This document shows, piece after piece, positions 5,749-12,854 of a stretch of 32,062 nucleotides of DNA (within the stretch, counting starts at the first letter, position 1; every line of letters starts with the position of its first letter). The translations under genes and the position numbers were made by a program. The notes under the pieces were generated by a model. That model saw only the letters and a program-made list of their open reading frames with translations. It ran no database searches and had not been told where the DNA came from. The DNA is taken from assembly GCF_019747315.1 (NCBI RefSeq), contig NZ_JAIEQY010000373.1, positions 1 through 32,062 on the forward strand, given 5' to 3'. The DNA comes from Roseococcus sp. (GTDB lineage: Bacteria > Pseudomonadota > Alphaproteobacteria > Acetobacterales > Acetobacteraceae).

Positions 5749-7599
5749 GTGTTTGATGCCGTTCAGCTTCAGGGACATTTCCAAGTGCAGATGGATCGCA
5801 GCCGCGATTCCCTGCTCACCGATTTCGGTCGCGCCACGCTCGATGACCGCTATCTCCTGCCGGGCGAGTCCTACCAGGATCTCTTCGCCCGCGTGGCCTC
5901 GGCCTATGGCGATGACGCGGCACACTCCCAGCGCCTCTACGACTACATCAGCAAGCTCTGGTTCATGCCGGCGACGCCCGTGCTGTCCAATGGTGGCACC
6001 ACCCGGGGCCTGCCGATCTCCTGCTTCCTGAACGAGGCGAATGACAGCCTCGATTCGATCGTGGACCTCTGGAACGAGAATGTCTGGCTCGCCTCCAAGG
6101 GCGGCGGCATCGGCTCCTACTGGGGCAACCTGCGCTCGCTGGGCGAGAAGGTCGGCCAGAACGGCAAGACCTCGGGCATCGTCCCCTTCATCCGCGTGAT
6201 GGACAGCCTGACGCTCGCCATTTCCCAGGGCTCGCTGCGCCGCGGCTCGGCCGCCGTGTATCTCCCCGTCTCCCACCCCGAGATCGAGGAATTCATCGAG
6301 ATCCGCCGCCCGACCGGCGGCGATCCGAATCGCAAGGCGCTGAACCTGCACCACGGCATCCTGCTGTCGGACAAGTTCATGCGCGCCGTCGAAGCCGATG
6401 AGGCCTGGGCGCTCACCTCGCCCAAGGATGGCGCCATCGTGCGCACCATCTCGGCCCGCTCGCTCTGGATCCGCATGCTGACCGCCCGCATCGAGACGGG
6501 CGAGCCCTACTTCATCTACTCGGACCACGTGAACAACGCGCGGCCCGAGCACCACAAGCTCGCGGGGCTGGAGGTGAAGACCTCCAACCTCTGCTCCGAG
6601 ATCACTTTGCCCACGGGCATCGACCAGCATGGCCAGCAGCGCACCGCGGTGTGCTGCCTCTCCTCGCTGAACCTCGAGACCTGGATGGAGTGGAAGGACG
6701 ACCCGCTCTTCATCACGGACGTCATGCGCTTCCTGGACAATGTGCTCCAGAACTTCATCGACACCGCACCCGACAGCATGGCCAAGGCCCGCTATTCCGC
6801 GATGCGCGAGCGCTCGGTCGGCCTTGGCGTGATGGGCTTCCACAGCTTCCTGCAGGGGCTCAACGTGCCCTTCGAGAGCGTGATCGCGAAGGTGTGGAAC
6901 AAGAAGATGTTCCGCCACATCCGCACCCAGGCGGACAATGCCTCGCGCCTGCTGGCCGAGGAGCGCGGGGCCTGCCCGGATGCCGCCGAATACGGCTTCA
7001 TGGAGCGCTTCTCGAACAAGATGGCGATCGCGCCGACGGCGTCCATCTCCATCATCTGCGGCGGCGCCTCGCCGGGCATCGAGCCGATCGCGGCCAATGT
7101 CTACAACCACAAGACGCTGTCGGGCTCCTACATCGTCCGTAACCCCTATCTGAAGGCGGTGCTGGCGAAGCATGGCCGCGACGATGCCGATACCTGGACG
7201 ACCATCACCGTCAGCAAGGGCTCGGTCCAGCACCTCGACTTCCTGACCGAGCAGGAAAAGGCCGTCTTCAAGACGGCCTTTGAGCTCGACCAGCGCTGGG
7301 TGATCGAACACGCGGCCGACCGCACGCCCTTCATCTGCCAGGCGCAGTCGCTCAACCTCTTCCTGCCCGCGAATGTCCATAAGCGGGACCTGCACCAGAT
7401 CCACATGATGGCGTGGAAGAAGGGCGTAAAGTCGCTCTACTACTGCCGCAGCCTCTCCATCCAGCGCGCCGACACCGTCAGCGAAAAGGTAGTGGGGCAG
7501 AGCGATGTGATGACGCGCCATAAGGATGACGCGGTGCTGCCTCTGGAAACACCGGCGCCGGCTTCGACCAATTACGAAGAGTGCTTGGCGTGTCAGTGA
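5749..7599 (+). CDS. nrdA: Ribonucleoside-diphosphate reductase class I, alpha (catalytic) subunit, without ATP-cone
   Basis: NrdA reduces ribonucleotides to deoxyribonucleotides with a thiyl radical delivered by NrdB. In this 616-residue protein the active-site residues are all present: C92 in LPISCFLNEAND, the N280-C282-E284 set in SNLCSEITLPTG, C302/C303 in AVCCLSSLN, the radical-transfer tyrosines Y564-Y565 in SLYYCRS, and the C-terminal CxxC pair C612/C615 (ECLACQ) that is re-reduced by thioredoxin or glutaredoxin. The N-terminus goes straight into the catalytic domain (MDRSRDSLLTDF), so the allosteric ATP-cone is missing. This also explains the length, short of the roughly 760 residues of E. 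coli NrdA. I chose the GTG at 5749 because GAGGGGGA precedes it; an open frame extends to 5695 but lacks a good ribosome site. nrdB follows 208 bases downstream. Confidence 0.96.
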   Translation: MFDAVQLQGHFQVQMDRSRDSLLTDFGRATLDDRYLLPGESYQDLFARVASAYGDDAAHSQRLYDYISKLWFMPATPVLSNGGTTRGLPISCFLNEANDSLDSIVDLWNENVWLASKGGGIGSYWGNLRSLGEKVGQNGKTSGIVPFIRVMDSLTLAISQGSLRRGSAAVYLPVSHPEIEEFIEIRRPTGGDPNRKALNLHHGILLSDKFMRAVEADEAWALTSPKDGAIVRTISARSLWIRMLTARIETGEPYFIYSDHVNNARPEHHKLAGLEVKTSNLCSEITLPTGIDQHGQQRTAVCCLSSLNLETWMEWKDDPLFITDVMRFLDNVLQNFIDTAPDSMAKARYSAMRERSVGLGVMGFHSFLQGLNVPFESVIAKVWNKKMFRHIRTQADNASRLLAEERGACPDAAEYGFMERFSNKMAIAPTASISIICGGASPGIEPIAANVYNHKTLSGSYIVRNPYLKAVLAKHGRDDADTWTTITVSKGSVQHLDFLTEQEKAVFKTAFELDQRWVIEHAADRTPFICQAQSLNLFLPANVHKRDLHQIHMMAWKKGVKSLYYCRSLSIQRADTVSEKVVGQSDVMTRHKDDAVLPLETPAPASTNYEECLACQ

Positions 7600-7655
7600 G
7601 GGGCTTTGCCCCTCACACTCCCCAGCAGGAAACTTAGTTTCCTGCACCTTCATTT
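7596..7655 (-). repeat. Hairpin repeat family A, copy 2 (reverse), over the nrdA stop codon
   Basis: On the plus strand the first hairpin is GTGAGGGGC / GCCCCTCAC (7596-7604 and 7608-7616, loop TTT); it includes the nrdA TGA at 7597-7599. The second is GCAGGAAAC / GTTTCCTGC (7625-7633 and 7637-7645), followed by ACCTTCATTT. Read on the minus strand, this is the family A order: leader AAATGAAGGT, GCAGGAAAC hairpin, GGGGC hairpin. It faces copy 3 at 7724-7775. Confidence 0.8.
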
Positions 7656-7723
7656 GATTATTTATTTTGGTTTATGAATTTTGTTTTGGCCCTTGCAGCT
7701 TTCCGGGCCAGACTAATTTGAAC
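7656..7723. other. AT-rich spacer between two inverted family A repeats
   Basis: The segment opens with a strongly AT-rich run (GATTATTTATTTTGG onward) that contrasts with all surrounding sequence. It also holds a six-base inverted repeat TGGCCC / GGGCCA (7687-7692 and 7705-7710). Flanked by outward-mirrored hairpin repeats, it could be the inside of a small non-autonomous element or a promoter zone for nrdB. No gene is visible. Confidence 0.5.
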
Positions 7724-7775
7724 GAAGGTGCAGGAAACTAAGTTTCCTGCCGGGGTCCAGGGGCAGAGCCCCTGG
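7724..7775 (+). repeat. Hairpin repeat family A, copy 3 (forward), upstream of nrdB
   Basis: GAAGGT is followed by GCAGGAAAC / GTTTCCTGC (7730-7738 and 7742-7750, loop TAA), then CGGGGT and a second hairpin CCAGGGGC / GCCCCTGG (7757-7764 and 7768-7775, loop AGA). It ends 32 bases before the nrdB start and is the mirror of copy 2. The second hairpin recurs in shortened form at 13848-13864. Confidence 0.8.
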
Positions 7776-7807
7776 TTTCAACATCATCCAAACCGGGGCA
7801 TCCAGCC

Positions 7808-8863
7808 ATGGCTGACGGCATTTCCATCGACGAGCTTCCCGTGAAGTTCGACCTCCTCACCTCAAACCCGGTCTACAAGCCCTTCCGCTATCCCTGGGCC
7901 TATGAGGCCTGGCTCCAGCAGCAGCGCATCCATTGGCTGCCGGAGGAAGTGCCGCTCGCCGATGACGTGAAGGATTGGCAGAAGAACCTGACGCCCGGTG
8001 AGAAGAATCTGCTCACGCAGATCTTCCGCTTCTTCACCCAGGCCGATGTCGAGGTGAACAACTGCTACATGAAGCAGTACAGCCAGGTCTTCAAGCCGAC
8101 CGAAGTGCTGATGATGATGTCGGCCTTCTCGAACACCGAGACGATCCACATCGCGGCCTACAGCCACCTGCTCGACACCATCGGCATGCCCGAGACCGAG
8201 TACACCGCCTTCCTCAAATACAAGGAGATGAAGGACAAGTACGACTACATGCATGCCTTCACGGTGGACAACAAGACGGAGATCGCCAAGACGCTGGCGG
8301 CCTTCGGCGCCTTCACCGAGGGGCTGCAGCTCTTCGCCTCCTTCGCGATCCTCATGAACTTCCCGCGCTTCAACAAGATGAAGGGCATGGGCCAGATCGT
8401 CTCCTGGTCCGTTCGCGATGAGACGCTGCACTGCCTCTCCGTGATCCGCCTCTTCCGCACCTTCATCCAGGAAAACCCGGAGATCTGGACCGAGGAGCTG
8501 CGCCGCGACCTCTATCTGATCTGCGCCACCATCGTGGACCACGAGGACGCCTTCATCGACCTCGCCTTCGAGTTGGGCGGCGTCGAGGGTCTGACGGCCG
8601 AGGAGGTGAAGCTCTACATCCGCTTCATCGCCGATCGCCGCCTGCAGCAGCTGGGTCTTGAGCCGCTCTACCACACGGACAAGAACCCCCTGCCCTGGCT
8701 GGACGAGATGCTCAACGCCATCGAGCACACGAATTTCTTCGAAAACCGCGCCACGGAATACTCCAAGGCCTCCACCGAGGGTTCGTGGGAGGATGCCTTT
8801 GCTGATGGCACCTTCACCTCGGCCCAGCCCGAGGGGCAGATCGAGATTGATTCACGGCACTAA
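7808..8863 (+). CDS. nrdB: Ribonucleoside-diphosphate reductase class I, beta (radical) subunit
   Basis: NrdB carries the dinuclear metal centre that makes the radical used by NrdA. In this 351-residue protein all six metal ligands can be placed by comparison with E. coli NrdB: D80 (FTQADVEV), E111 and H114 (NTETIHIAAYSH), E171 (FTEGLQLF), and E205 and H208 (VRDETLHC). Y118, four residues after H114, corresponds to the radical tyrosine Y122 of E. coli, so a tyrosyl-radical class Ia type enzyme is likely. The N-terminus is short and has no ATP-cone. The C-terminal tail, which docks into NrdA, ends EGQIEIDSRH. The ATG at 7808 follows a repeat-filled 208-base gap after nrdA, and a 19-base perfect hairpin follows the stop. 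Confidence 0.96.
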   Translation: MADGISIDELPVKFDLLTSNPVYKPFRYPWAYEAWLQQQRIHWLPEEVPLADDVKDWQKNLTPGEKNLLTQIFRFFTQADVEVNNCYMKQYSQVFKPTEVLMMMSAFSNTETIHIAAYSHLLDTIGMPETEYTAFLKYKEMKDKYDYMHAFTVDNKTEIAKTLAAFGAFTEGLQLFASFAILMNFPRFNKMKGMGQIVSWSVRDETLHCLSVIRLFRTFIQENPEIWTEELRRDLYLICATIVDHEDAFIDLAFELGGVEGLTAEEVKLYIRFIADRRLQQLGLEPLYHTDKNPLPWLDEMLNAIEHTNFFENRATEYSKASTEGSWEDAFADGTFTSAQPEGQIEIDSRH

Positions 8864-8870
8864 GACAAGT

Positions 8871-8911
8871 GGCCTTTGGCGGCTGGGGCCCAGGCCCCAG
8901 CCGCCAAAGGC
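8871..8911 (+). terminator. Terminator of nrdB, variant of hairpin family B
   Basis: GCCTTTGGCGGCTGGGGCC (8872-8890) and its exact reverse complement (8893-8911) make a 19-base perfect stem with a two-base nominal loop, eight bases after the nrdB stop. ACTTTCTTTC follows. The inner part GGCGGCTGGGGCC is the core shared with the repeats at 5414 and 28010. Confidence 0.8.
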
Positions 8912-8961
8912 ACTTTCTTTCGGCCATTGAAGCGCGGCCAAGCCGGGTCTAATCCCTCTCC

Positions 8962-9660
8962 ATGCTCCGCATCATCCGCTTCTCCAGCCTTCTCCTGCTG
9001 GCCCTGGTGGCCTGCATCTGGGCCTATGCCTGGGTCAGCAAATCGCCCCAGGAAAGCCTGGCCGAGGCCTTCGCCAACCGCTTGGCCGGCGTCTTCGGCC
9101 AGGAGATGGCGGTCCCCACCAGCTCGGGGGGCGGCGGCATGCAGCTCCCCGCCGGCATGACCCTCGGTGGTCCCTTCGAACTCACCAATCAGGCCGGCCA
9201 GGCCGTGACCGAGCGCGATTTCGCCGGGCGCTGGCTGCTGGTCTATTTCGGCTTCACCTATTGCCCCGATGTCTGCCCGACCGAGCTCGGCACCATCGCC
9301 GCGGCGCTGGACGCAATGGGCCCGGCGGGCGACTCGGTGACGCCGATCCTCATCACCATCGATCCGCAGCGTGACACGCCGGCCCAGCTGGCGGACTACG
9401 TCTCCCGCTTCCATCCGCGGCTGCAGGGGCTGACCGGCACGCCCGAGCAGATCGCCGCCGCCGCTCGCCGCTACCGTGTCTATTTCGCGCGCGTCCAGCG
9501 GCCGGACATGACGGACTATGTCATGGACCATTCCAGCTTCATCTACCTGGTCGGTCCAGATGCGAAGGTCCGCGCCCTCTTCCGCCCGGAGACAAGCCCG
9601 GAAGCCATGGCGGCGGCGGTCCAGGGCCAATTGCGGGCGGCGCGTAACCCGGCATCGTGA
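8962..9660 (+). CDS. SCO1/SenC family copper-binding thioredoxin-fold protein
   Basis: Sco proteins are membrane-anchored and deliver copper to, or reduce, the CuA centre of cytochrome c oxidase on the periplasmic side. The 232-residue protein has an N-terminal membrane anchor at about residues 5-25 (IRFSSLLLLALVACIWAYAW). A linker with a run of glycines follows, then the domain with the metal-binding C101 and C105 in FTYCPDVCPTE and H190 in VMDHSSFIYLV. The TIDPQRDTP loop at about 132-140 is also typical. No oxidase subunit genes are adjacent. Related proteins serve nitrous-oxide reductase or redox defence, so the precise partner is open. The gene stands 98 bases after nrdB and behind its terminator. 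Confidence 0.92.
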   Translation: MLRIIRFSSLLLLALVACIWAYAWVSKSPQESLAEAFANRLAGVFGQEMAVPTSSGGGGMQLPAGMTLGGPFELTNQAGQAVTERDFAGRWLLVYFGFTYCPDVCPTELGTIAAALDAMGPAGDSVTPILITIDPQRDTPAQLADYVSRFHPRLQGLTGTPEQIAAAARRYRVYFARVQRPDMTDYVMDHSSFIYLVGPDAKVRALFRPETSPEAMAAAVQGQLRAARNPAS

Positions 9661-9663
9661 CTC

Positions 9664-9693
9664 TTGGCGAACGCCCCTGATTTGGCGCATAAA
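9664..9693 (+). promoter_or_regulatory. Candidate sigma-70 type promoter for the 95-residue protein
   Basis: TTGGCG (9664-9669) and CATAAA (9688-9693) are separated by 18 bases. The sites lie 53-82 bases before the ATG at 9746 and just after the Sco stop. The match is moderate. Confidence 0.3.
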
Positions 9694-9745
9694 TCCCACA
9701 TTGGCACGGCAGCCCGCTACGTGGCCGCCCAAAGGAGTTTGTTAG

Positions 9746-10033
9746 ATGGCTGACGACGACGACCGGAGCGATGGCCTCGACGAAGCCTCGCGCGCCGGCA
9801 CCGCGCCTCGGCAAGGCCGTCGCCTCTCGGACAAGATCCTGGTGGCCTTTCACCAGGCCTGCGACCAGGCCGATTTCGAAGTGGCGGAACAATTGCTCCG
9901 CGTCCTGGAAATGATGCTCACCCGCCGCCCCGTTTCGCCCGACATCAACCGCCGCCGCAACATCGAGACGCTGGTCGCAGCGCATGAGCGCCTTTGGCAT
10001 TTGCGCCACCCCGAGGCGAATGGCGAGCAGTAG
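9746..10033 (+). CDS. Small hypothetical protein, 95 aa, acidic N-terminus and helical body
   Basis: The protein starts with an acidic, probably disordered stretch (MADDDDRSDGLDEA). A helical-looking core follows, LSDKILVAFHQACDQADFEVAEQLLRVLEMMLT (about residues 27-60), then a basic RRRNIETLVAAHERLWHLRH. There is no signal peptide or membrane span. A strong ribosome site AAAGGAG stands eight bases before the ATG. It is 77 bases upstream of an OmpR-type response regulator on the same strand and could be co-transcribed. The two-helix pattern resembles a small adaptor or TPR-like fragment, but I do not recognise a family and assign no function. Confidence 0.7.
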   Translation: MADDDDRSDGLDEASRAGTAPRQGRRLSDKILVAFHQACDQADFEVAEQLLRVLEMMLTRRPVSPDINRRRNIETLVAAHERLWHLRHPEANGEQ

Positions 10034-10110
10034 CGCCTTGCCATCCGGGATGTTCTGACCCTCCAATGAATGATGTGGTCCCGTCCCCCCGCCCCTGAGC
10101 TTTCCCCATC

Positions 10111-10824
10111 ATGAGCGGCCCGACGCGCCTCGCCCTGGTCGAGGATGATCCGCTGCAGCGTCGCATCGTCAGCGAATACCTGGCGCAGCATGGCCTGCGC
10201 CCGGCTAGCTTCGCCTCGGGCGCTGAGTTCAAGCGCGAGCATGCCCAGTCTCTGCCCGATCTCGCCCTGTTCGACGTGCATCTGAACGAGACGGAGGATG
10301 GCTTCGCCCTGGCCCGCTGGGCCCGCGCCCGCTCCTCGCGCATGGGCATCATCATGCTGACGGCGGCGGGCGATACGGTGGACCGCGTGGTGGGCCTCGA
10401 ATCCGGCGCCGATGACTATGTGACCAAGCCCTTCGAGCCCCGCGAGTTGCTGGCCCGCATCAAGGCCCTGCTGCGCCGCGCGGCCGAGGCGCCGCCACCC
10501 CCGGCCCTGCTGACCGAGATGCGCGTCGGCACCGCGCGGCTGAACCTGGAGCGCCGCGTGCTGATCCTGGCCGATGGCACGGAGGATGTGCTCTCTGCCA
10601 GCGAGTTCGACCTGCTGGCCCTGCTGGTGAAGCACCCCAACCGGCCGCTGACGCGCGAATGGCTGCTGGAGACGGCCGCCCATCGCGAGGCCGAGGTCTT
10701 CGATCGCGCCATCGACAACCGCATCATGCGCCTGCGCCGCAAGGTCGAGGCCGACCCCTCGAAGCCCGAGGCGATCCGCTCCGTGCGCGGCGTCGGCTAT
10801 ATCTTCGTGCCGCCCAAGGACTGA
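10111..10824 (+). CDS. OmpR/PhoB-type two-component response regulator
   Basis: This 237-residue transcription factor has an N-terminal receiver domain and a C-terminal winged-helix DNA-binding domain. The receiver carries the acidic pair E11-D12, the phosphorylation site D55 (LALFDVHL), T84 (IMLTAAG) and K106 (YVTKPFEP). The output domain (about 140-237) shows LSASEFDLLALLVKHPNRPLTR and the recognition region DRAIDNRIMRLRRKVE, ending with IRSVRGVGYIF. No histidine kinase gene is adjacent, so its partner and signal are unknown. The protein could be an orphan regulator of genes elsewhere. The ATG at 10111 lies in a purine-poor context; no stronger upstream start is present. Confidence 0.93.
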   Translation: MSGPTRLALVEDDPLQRRIVSEYLAQHGLRPASFASGAEFKREHAQSLPDLALFDVHLNETEDGFALARWARARSSRMGIIMLTAAGDTVDRVVGLESGADDYVTKPFEPRELLARIKALLRRAAEAPPPPALLTEMRVGTARLNLERRVLILADGTEDVLSASEFDLLALLVKHPNRPLTREWLLETAAHREAEVFDRAIDNRIMRLRRKVEADPSKPEAIRSVRGVGYIFVPPKD

Positions 10825-10896
10825 GCCCGGCCCCGGTTGCGCAAGGCGGCTTCGCATGCTGGCCTGTCGCGAAACCTTCCCACCGGAGCGCCCCGC

Positions 10897-12078
10897 ATGA
10901 CCACCGAGACCGAGATCACCGCCTGGCTCGCCACCCAGCAACAGCCCATGCTGGATGCGCTTGCCGCCATGGTGAACACCGATGGCGGCAGCTACGACAA
11001 GGCCGGCGTGGATGCGGTGGGCCGCCTCGTGAAGGAATTCTGCGAGGGCCATGGCCTCGCCATCGAGACGGTGCGCGGCGAGAAGCATGGCGATTGCATC
11101 CGCGCCATCCTGCCGCATGAGGGCACCGCCCGCGCGCGCGGCAACCACGCGCAGAACATCGTGCTGATGGGCCATCGGGACACCGTCTTCCCCAAGGGCG
11201 AGCCGGAGCGCCGGCCCTTCACCATCCGCGATGGCCGCGCCTATGGGCCGGGTGTGGCCGACATGAAGGCCGGGCTGGTCATGAACATGTTCGTCCTCGC
11301 CGCCTTCAAGAAGTTCGGCGGCGCGCCGGGGCCGATGGTGGGCCTCTTCACCGGCGATGAGGAAATCGGCAGCCCCGAGGGCCGCGCGGTGATCGAGGAG
11401 GAGGCGCGCGGCGCCCGTGTGGTGTTCAACTCCGAGCCTGGCCGTCCGTCCGGCGGCGTGGTGACGGGGCGCAAGGGCGGCGTGTTCTCCATCTTCGAGA
11501 TCGAGGGGAAGGCGGCGCATTCCGGCGGCAACTTCACCGCCGGCATCTCCGCCATCGGCGAATTGGCGCACAAGGTCGTGGCCATCCACGCGCTGACCGA
11601 CCTGGAGCGCGGGATCACGCTGAATGTGGGCCTGGTCTCCGGCGGGCAAAGCGTGAATACGGTGGCGCCCTCGGCCGTGGGGCAGATCGACCTGCGCTAC
11701 GTGAACCCGGCCGATCGGGATGAGGTCGTGGCCAAGCTGCATGAGATCATCGCCACCAGCTACATGCCCGGCACCAGGGCGAAGCTCACCATCAAGGGCG
11801 AGTTCCTGCCGCTGACGCAGGATGCGGCGGCGGCGAAGCTGTTCGAGCTTTACAAGGGTGCCGCCGCCGATGCGGGCCTGGCCGTGAAGGGCGAGTTCTC
11901 GGGCGGCTGCGCGGATAGCGGCTTCACCGCGGCGCAGGGGGCCCCCACCATCTGTGCCGTGGGGCCGGTCGGCGGCCTGGCGCATAGCCCGGAGGAGTAT
12001 CTGGAGATCGCATCGCTCGTGCCGCGGGCGCAGGCGCTGGCGCGCTCCGTGCTGCGGCTGGAGCAGGCGGGGCTGTAG
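10897..12078 (+). CDS. M20-family metallopeptidase, glutamate carboxypeptidase (CPG2)-like
   Basis: The 393-residue protein has the two-metal M20 core: H93 and D95 in MGHRDTVFP, D122 in GVADMKAGL, E155-E156 in GDEEIGSPEG, E180 in FNSEPGR, and H363 in GGLAHSPEEY. The spacing and the phrases TGDEEIGS and GRKGG fit the CPG2/ArgE branch, which removes C-terminal glutamate or splits N-acyl amino acids. It lacks a signal peptide and is probably cytosolic. I prefer the ATG at 10897, which has CGGAGCG upstream, over the open extension to 10837. It is the second M20 enzyme in the window and resembles the first only at the catalytic motifs. Its 3' end converges on the serine protease gene with an eight-base gap. 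Confidence 0.87.
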   Translation: MTTETEITAWLATQQQPMLDALAAMVNTDGGSYDKAGVDAVGRLVKEFCEGHGLAIETVRGEKHGDCIRAILPHEGTARARGNHAQNIVLMGHRDTVFPKGEPERRPFTIRDGRAYGPGVADMKAGLVMNMFVLAAFKKFGGAPGPMVGLFTGDEEIGSPEGRAVIEEEARGARVVFNSEPGRPSGGVVTGRKGGVFSIFEIEGKAAHSGGNFTAGISAIGELAHKVVAIHALTDLERGITLNVGLVSGGQSVNTVAPSAVGQIDLRYVNPADRDEVVAKLHEIIATSYMPGTRAKLTIKGEFLPLTQDAAAAKLFELYKGAAADAGLAVKGEFSGGCADSGFTAAQGAPTICAVGPVGGLAHSPEEYLEIASLVPRAQALARSVLRLEQAGL

Positions 12079-12086
12079 CCCGCGCC

Positions 12087-12854
12087 TCAGCGCAGCTCGG
12101 CGGCGATGCTGGCGGCCGTGACCGCCAGGCCCATGGCCGCATCCACCGAGGCGCGGGAGGCGACGCCCGCCACCGCCCAGCCGCCCCCCGGCAGCGCCAT
12201 CAGCACCGGGCCGCCGCTCACGCCGCGCGTGCCGGCGCAGTCATGCAGCAGCATGCCGCCGCTGGTCAGGCCGATGGCGCGGCATTGCGTATCGGCCAGC
12301 AGCACCTCCGGCCGGTCCTGCTGGTAGCCGCCGAGCATGAGGGGCGCGCGCATCGCAGGTGCCGTGGTCATCAGCGGCAGAGCGGTCTCGCGGGGGGCGA
12401 TGTCGCGGTCCAGCGTCAGCACGGCCCAATCGGCGCCGGCGGGGCTGCCCGGGCCGGGGCGGTAACCCGGGCCGACGCGAAAGCTCACCACCTGGGCATG
12501 CGCCACCCGGCTGCCGCGGTCATAGCCGAGCATGAAGTGCACGCTGCCCGGCTGGACCAGGTTCTCCGTGCGCCGCGCGATGAGGCAATGCGCCGCCGTC
12601 AGCACCTGGCGCGGCGCAATCAGCGCGCCGGTGCAGCGCCCGCCCAACTCATGCTGCACGCGGCCGAGCGCGCGCCAGGGCATCTCCCGCCCATCCACCG
12701 GGTGGCGCGGGTCGTCGCGGCCGATGCCGGGCAGCACATCCCGCGGGATGGGGCGCGGCGCCGCCTGCGCATGGGCCGCCACGGGCGCGAGCAGAAAGAG
12801 GGCGAGCCAACAGATGGCGATGTCCTGGCGCGGCATTTGCATCGCGGCGAGCAT
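12087..12854 (-). CDS. Secreted trypsin-like serine protease (family S1)
   Basis: The 255-residue protein has a Sec signal (IAICWLALFLLAPVAAHAQA, cleavage near residue 31) and a chymotrypsin-fold domain. The catalytic triad is visible: H89 in VLTAAHC, D142 in GADWAVLTLD and S213 in RGVSGGPVL. The serine motif has Val in place of the usual Asp (GDSGGP), which occurs in bacterial S1 members. The pairs C74/C90 and C191/C206 can form disulfides, consistent with periplasmic or extracellular work. The start at 12854 has GGAGG nine bases upstream on the minus strand. In-frame ATGs at 12842 and 12836 are possible alternatives. The start codon overlaps that of the divergent Bug gene at 12853. Confidence 0.85.
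   Translation of the reverse strand: MLAAMQMPRQDIAICWLALFLLAPVAAHAQAAPRPIPRDVLPGIGRDDPRHPVDGREMPWRALGRVQHELGGRCTGALIAPRQVLTAAHCLIARRTENLVQPGSVHFMLGYDRGSRVAHAQVVSFRVGPGYRPGPGSPAGADWAVLTLDRDIAPRETALPLMTTAPAMRAPLMLGGYQQDRPEVLLADTQCRAIGLTSGGMLLHDCAGTRGVSGGPVLMALPGGGWAVAGVASRASVDAAMGLAVTAASIAAELR

Noticed and set aside
5680-7653. 657-residue minus-strand open frame opposite nrdA
   Set aside because: Its start lies in the family A repeat and the rest is the shadow of nrdA, whose catalytic residues are all intact on the plus strand.
9850-11985. 711-residue minus-strand open frame over the response regulator and M20 genes
   Set aside because: It spans three real genes in another frame and has no recognisable motif; antisense shadow.
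3425-12078. Recent duplication of the two M20 genes
   Set aside because: They share only catalytic motifs and differ in spacing, length and flanking sequence, so they are distant family members.
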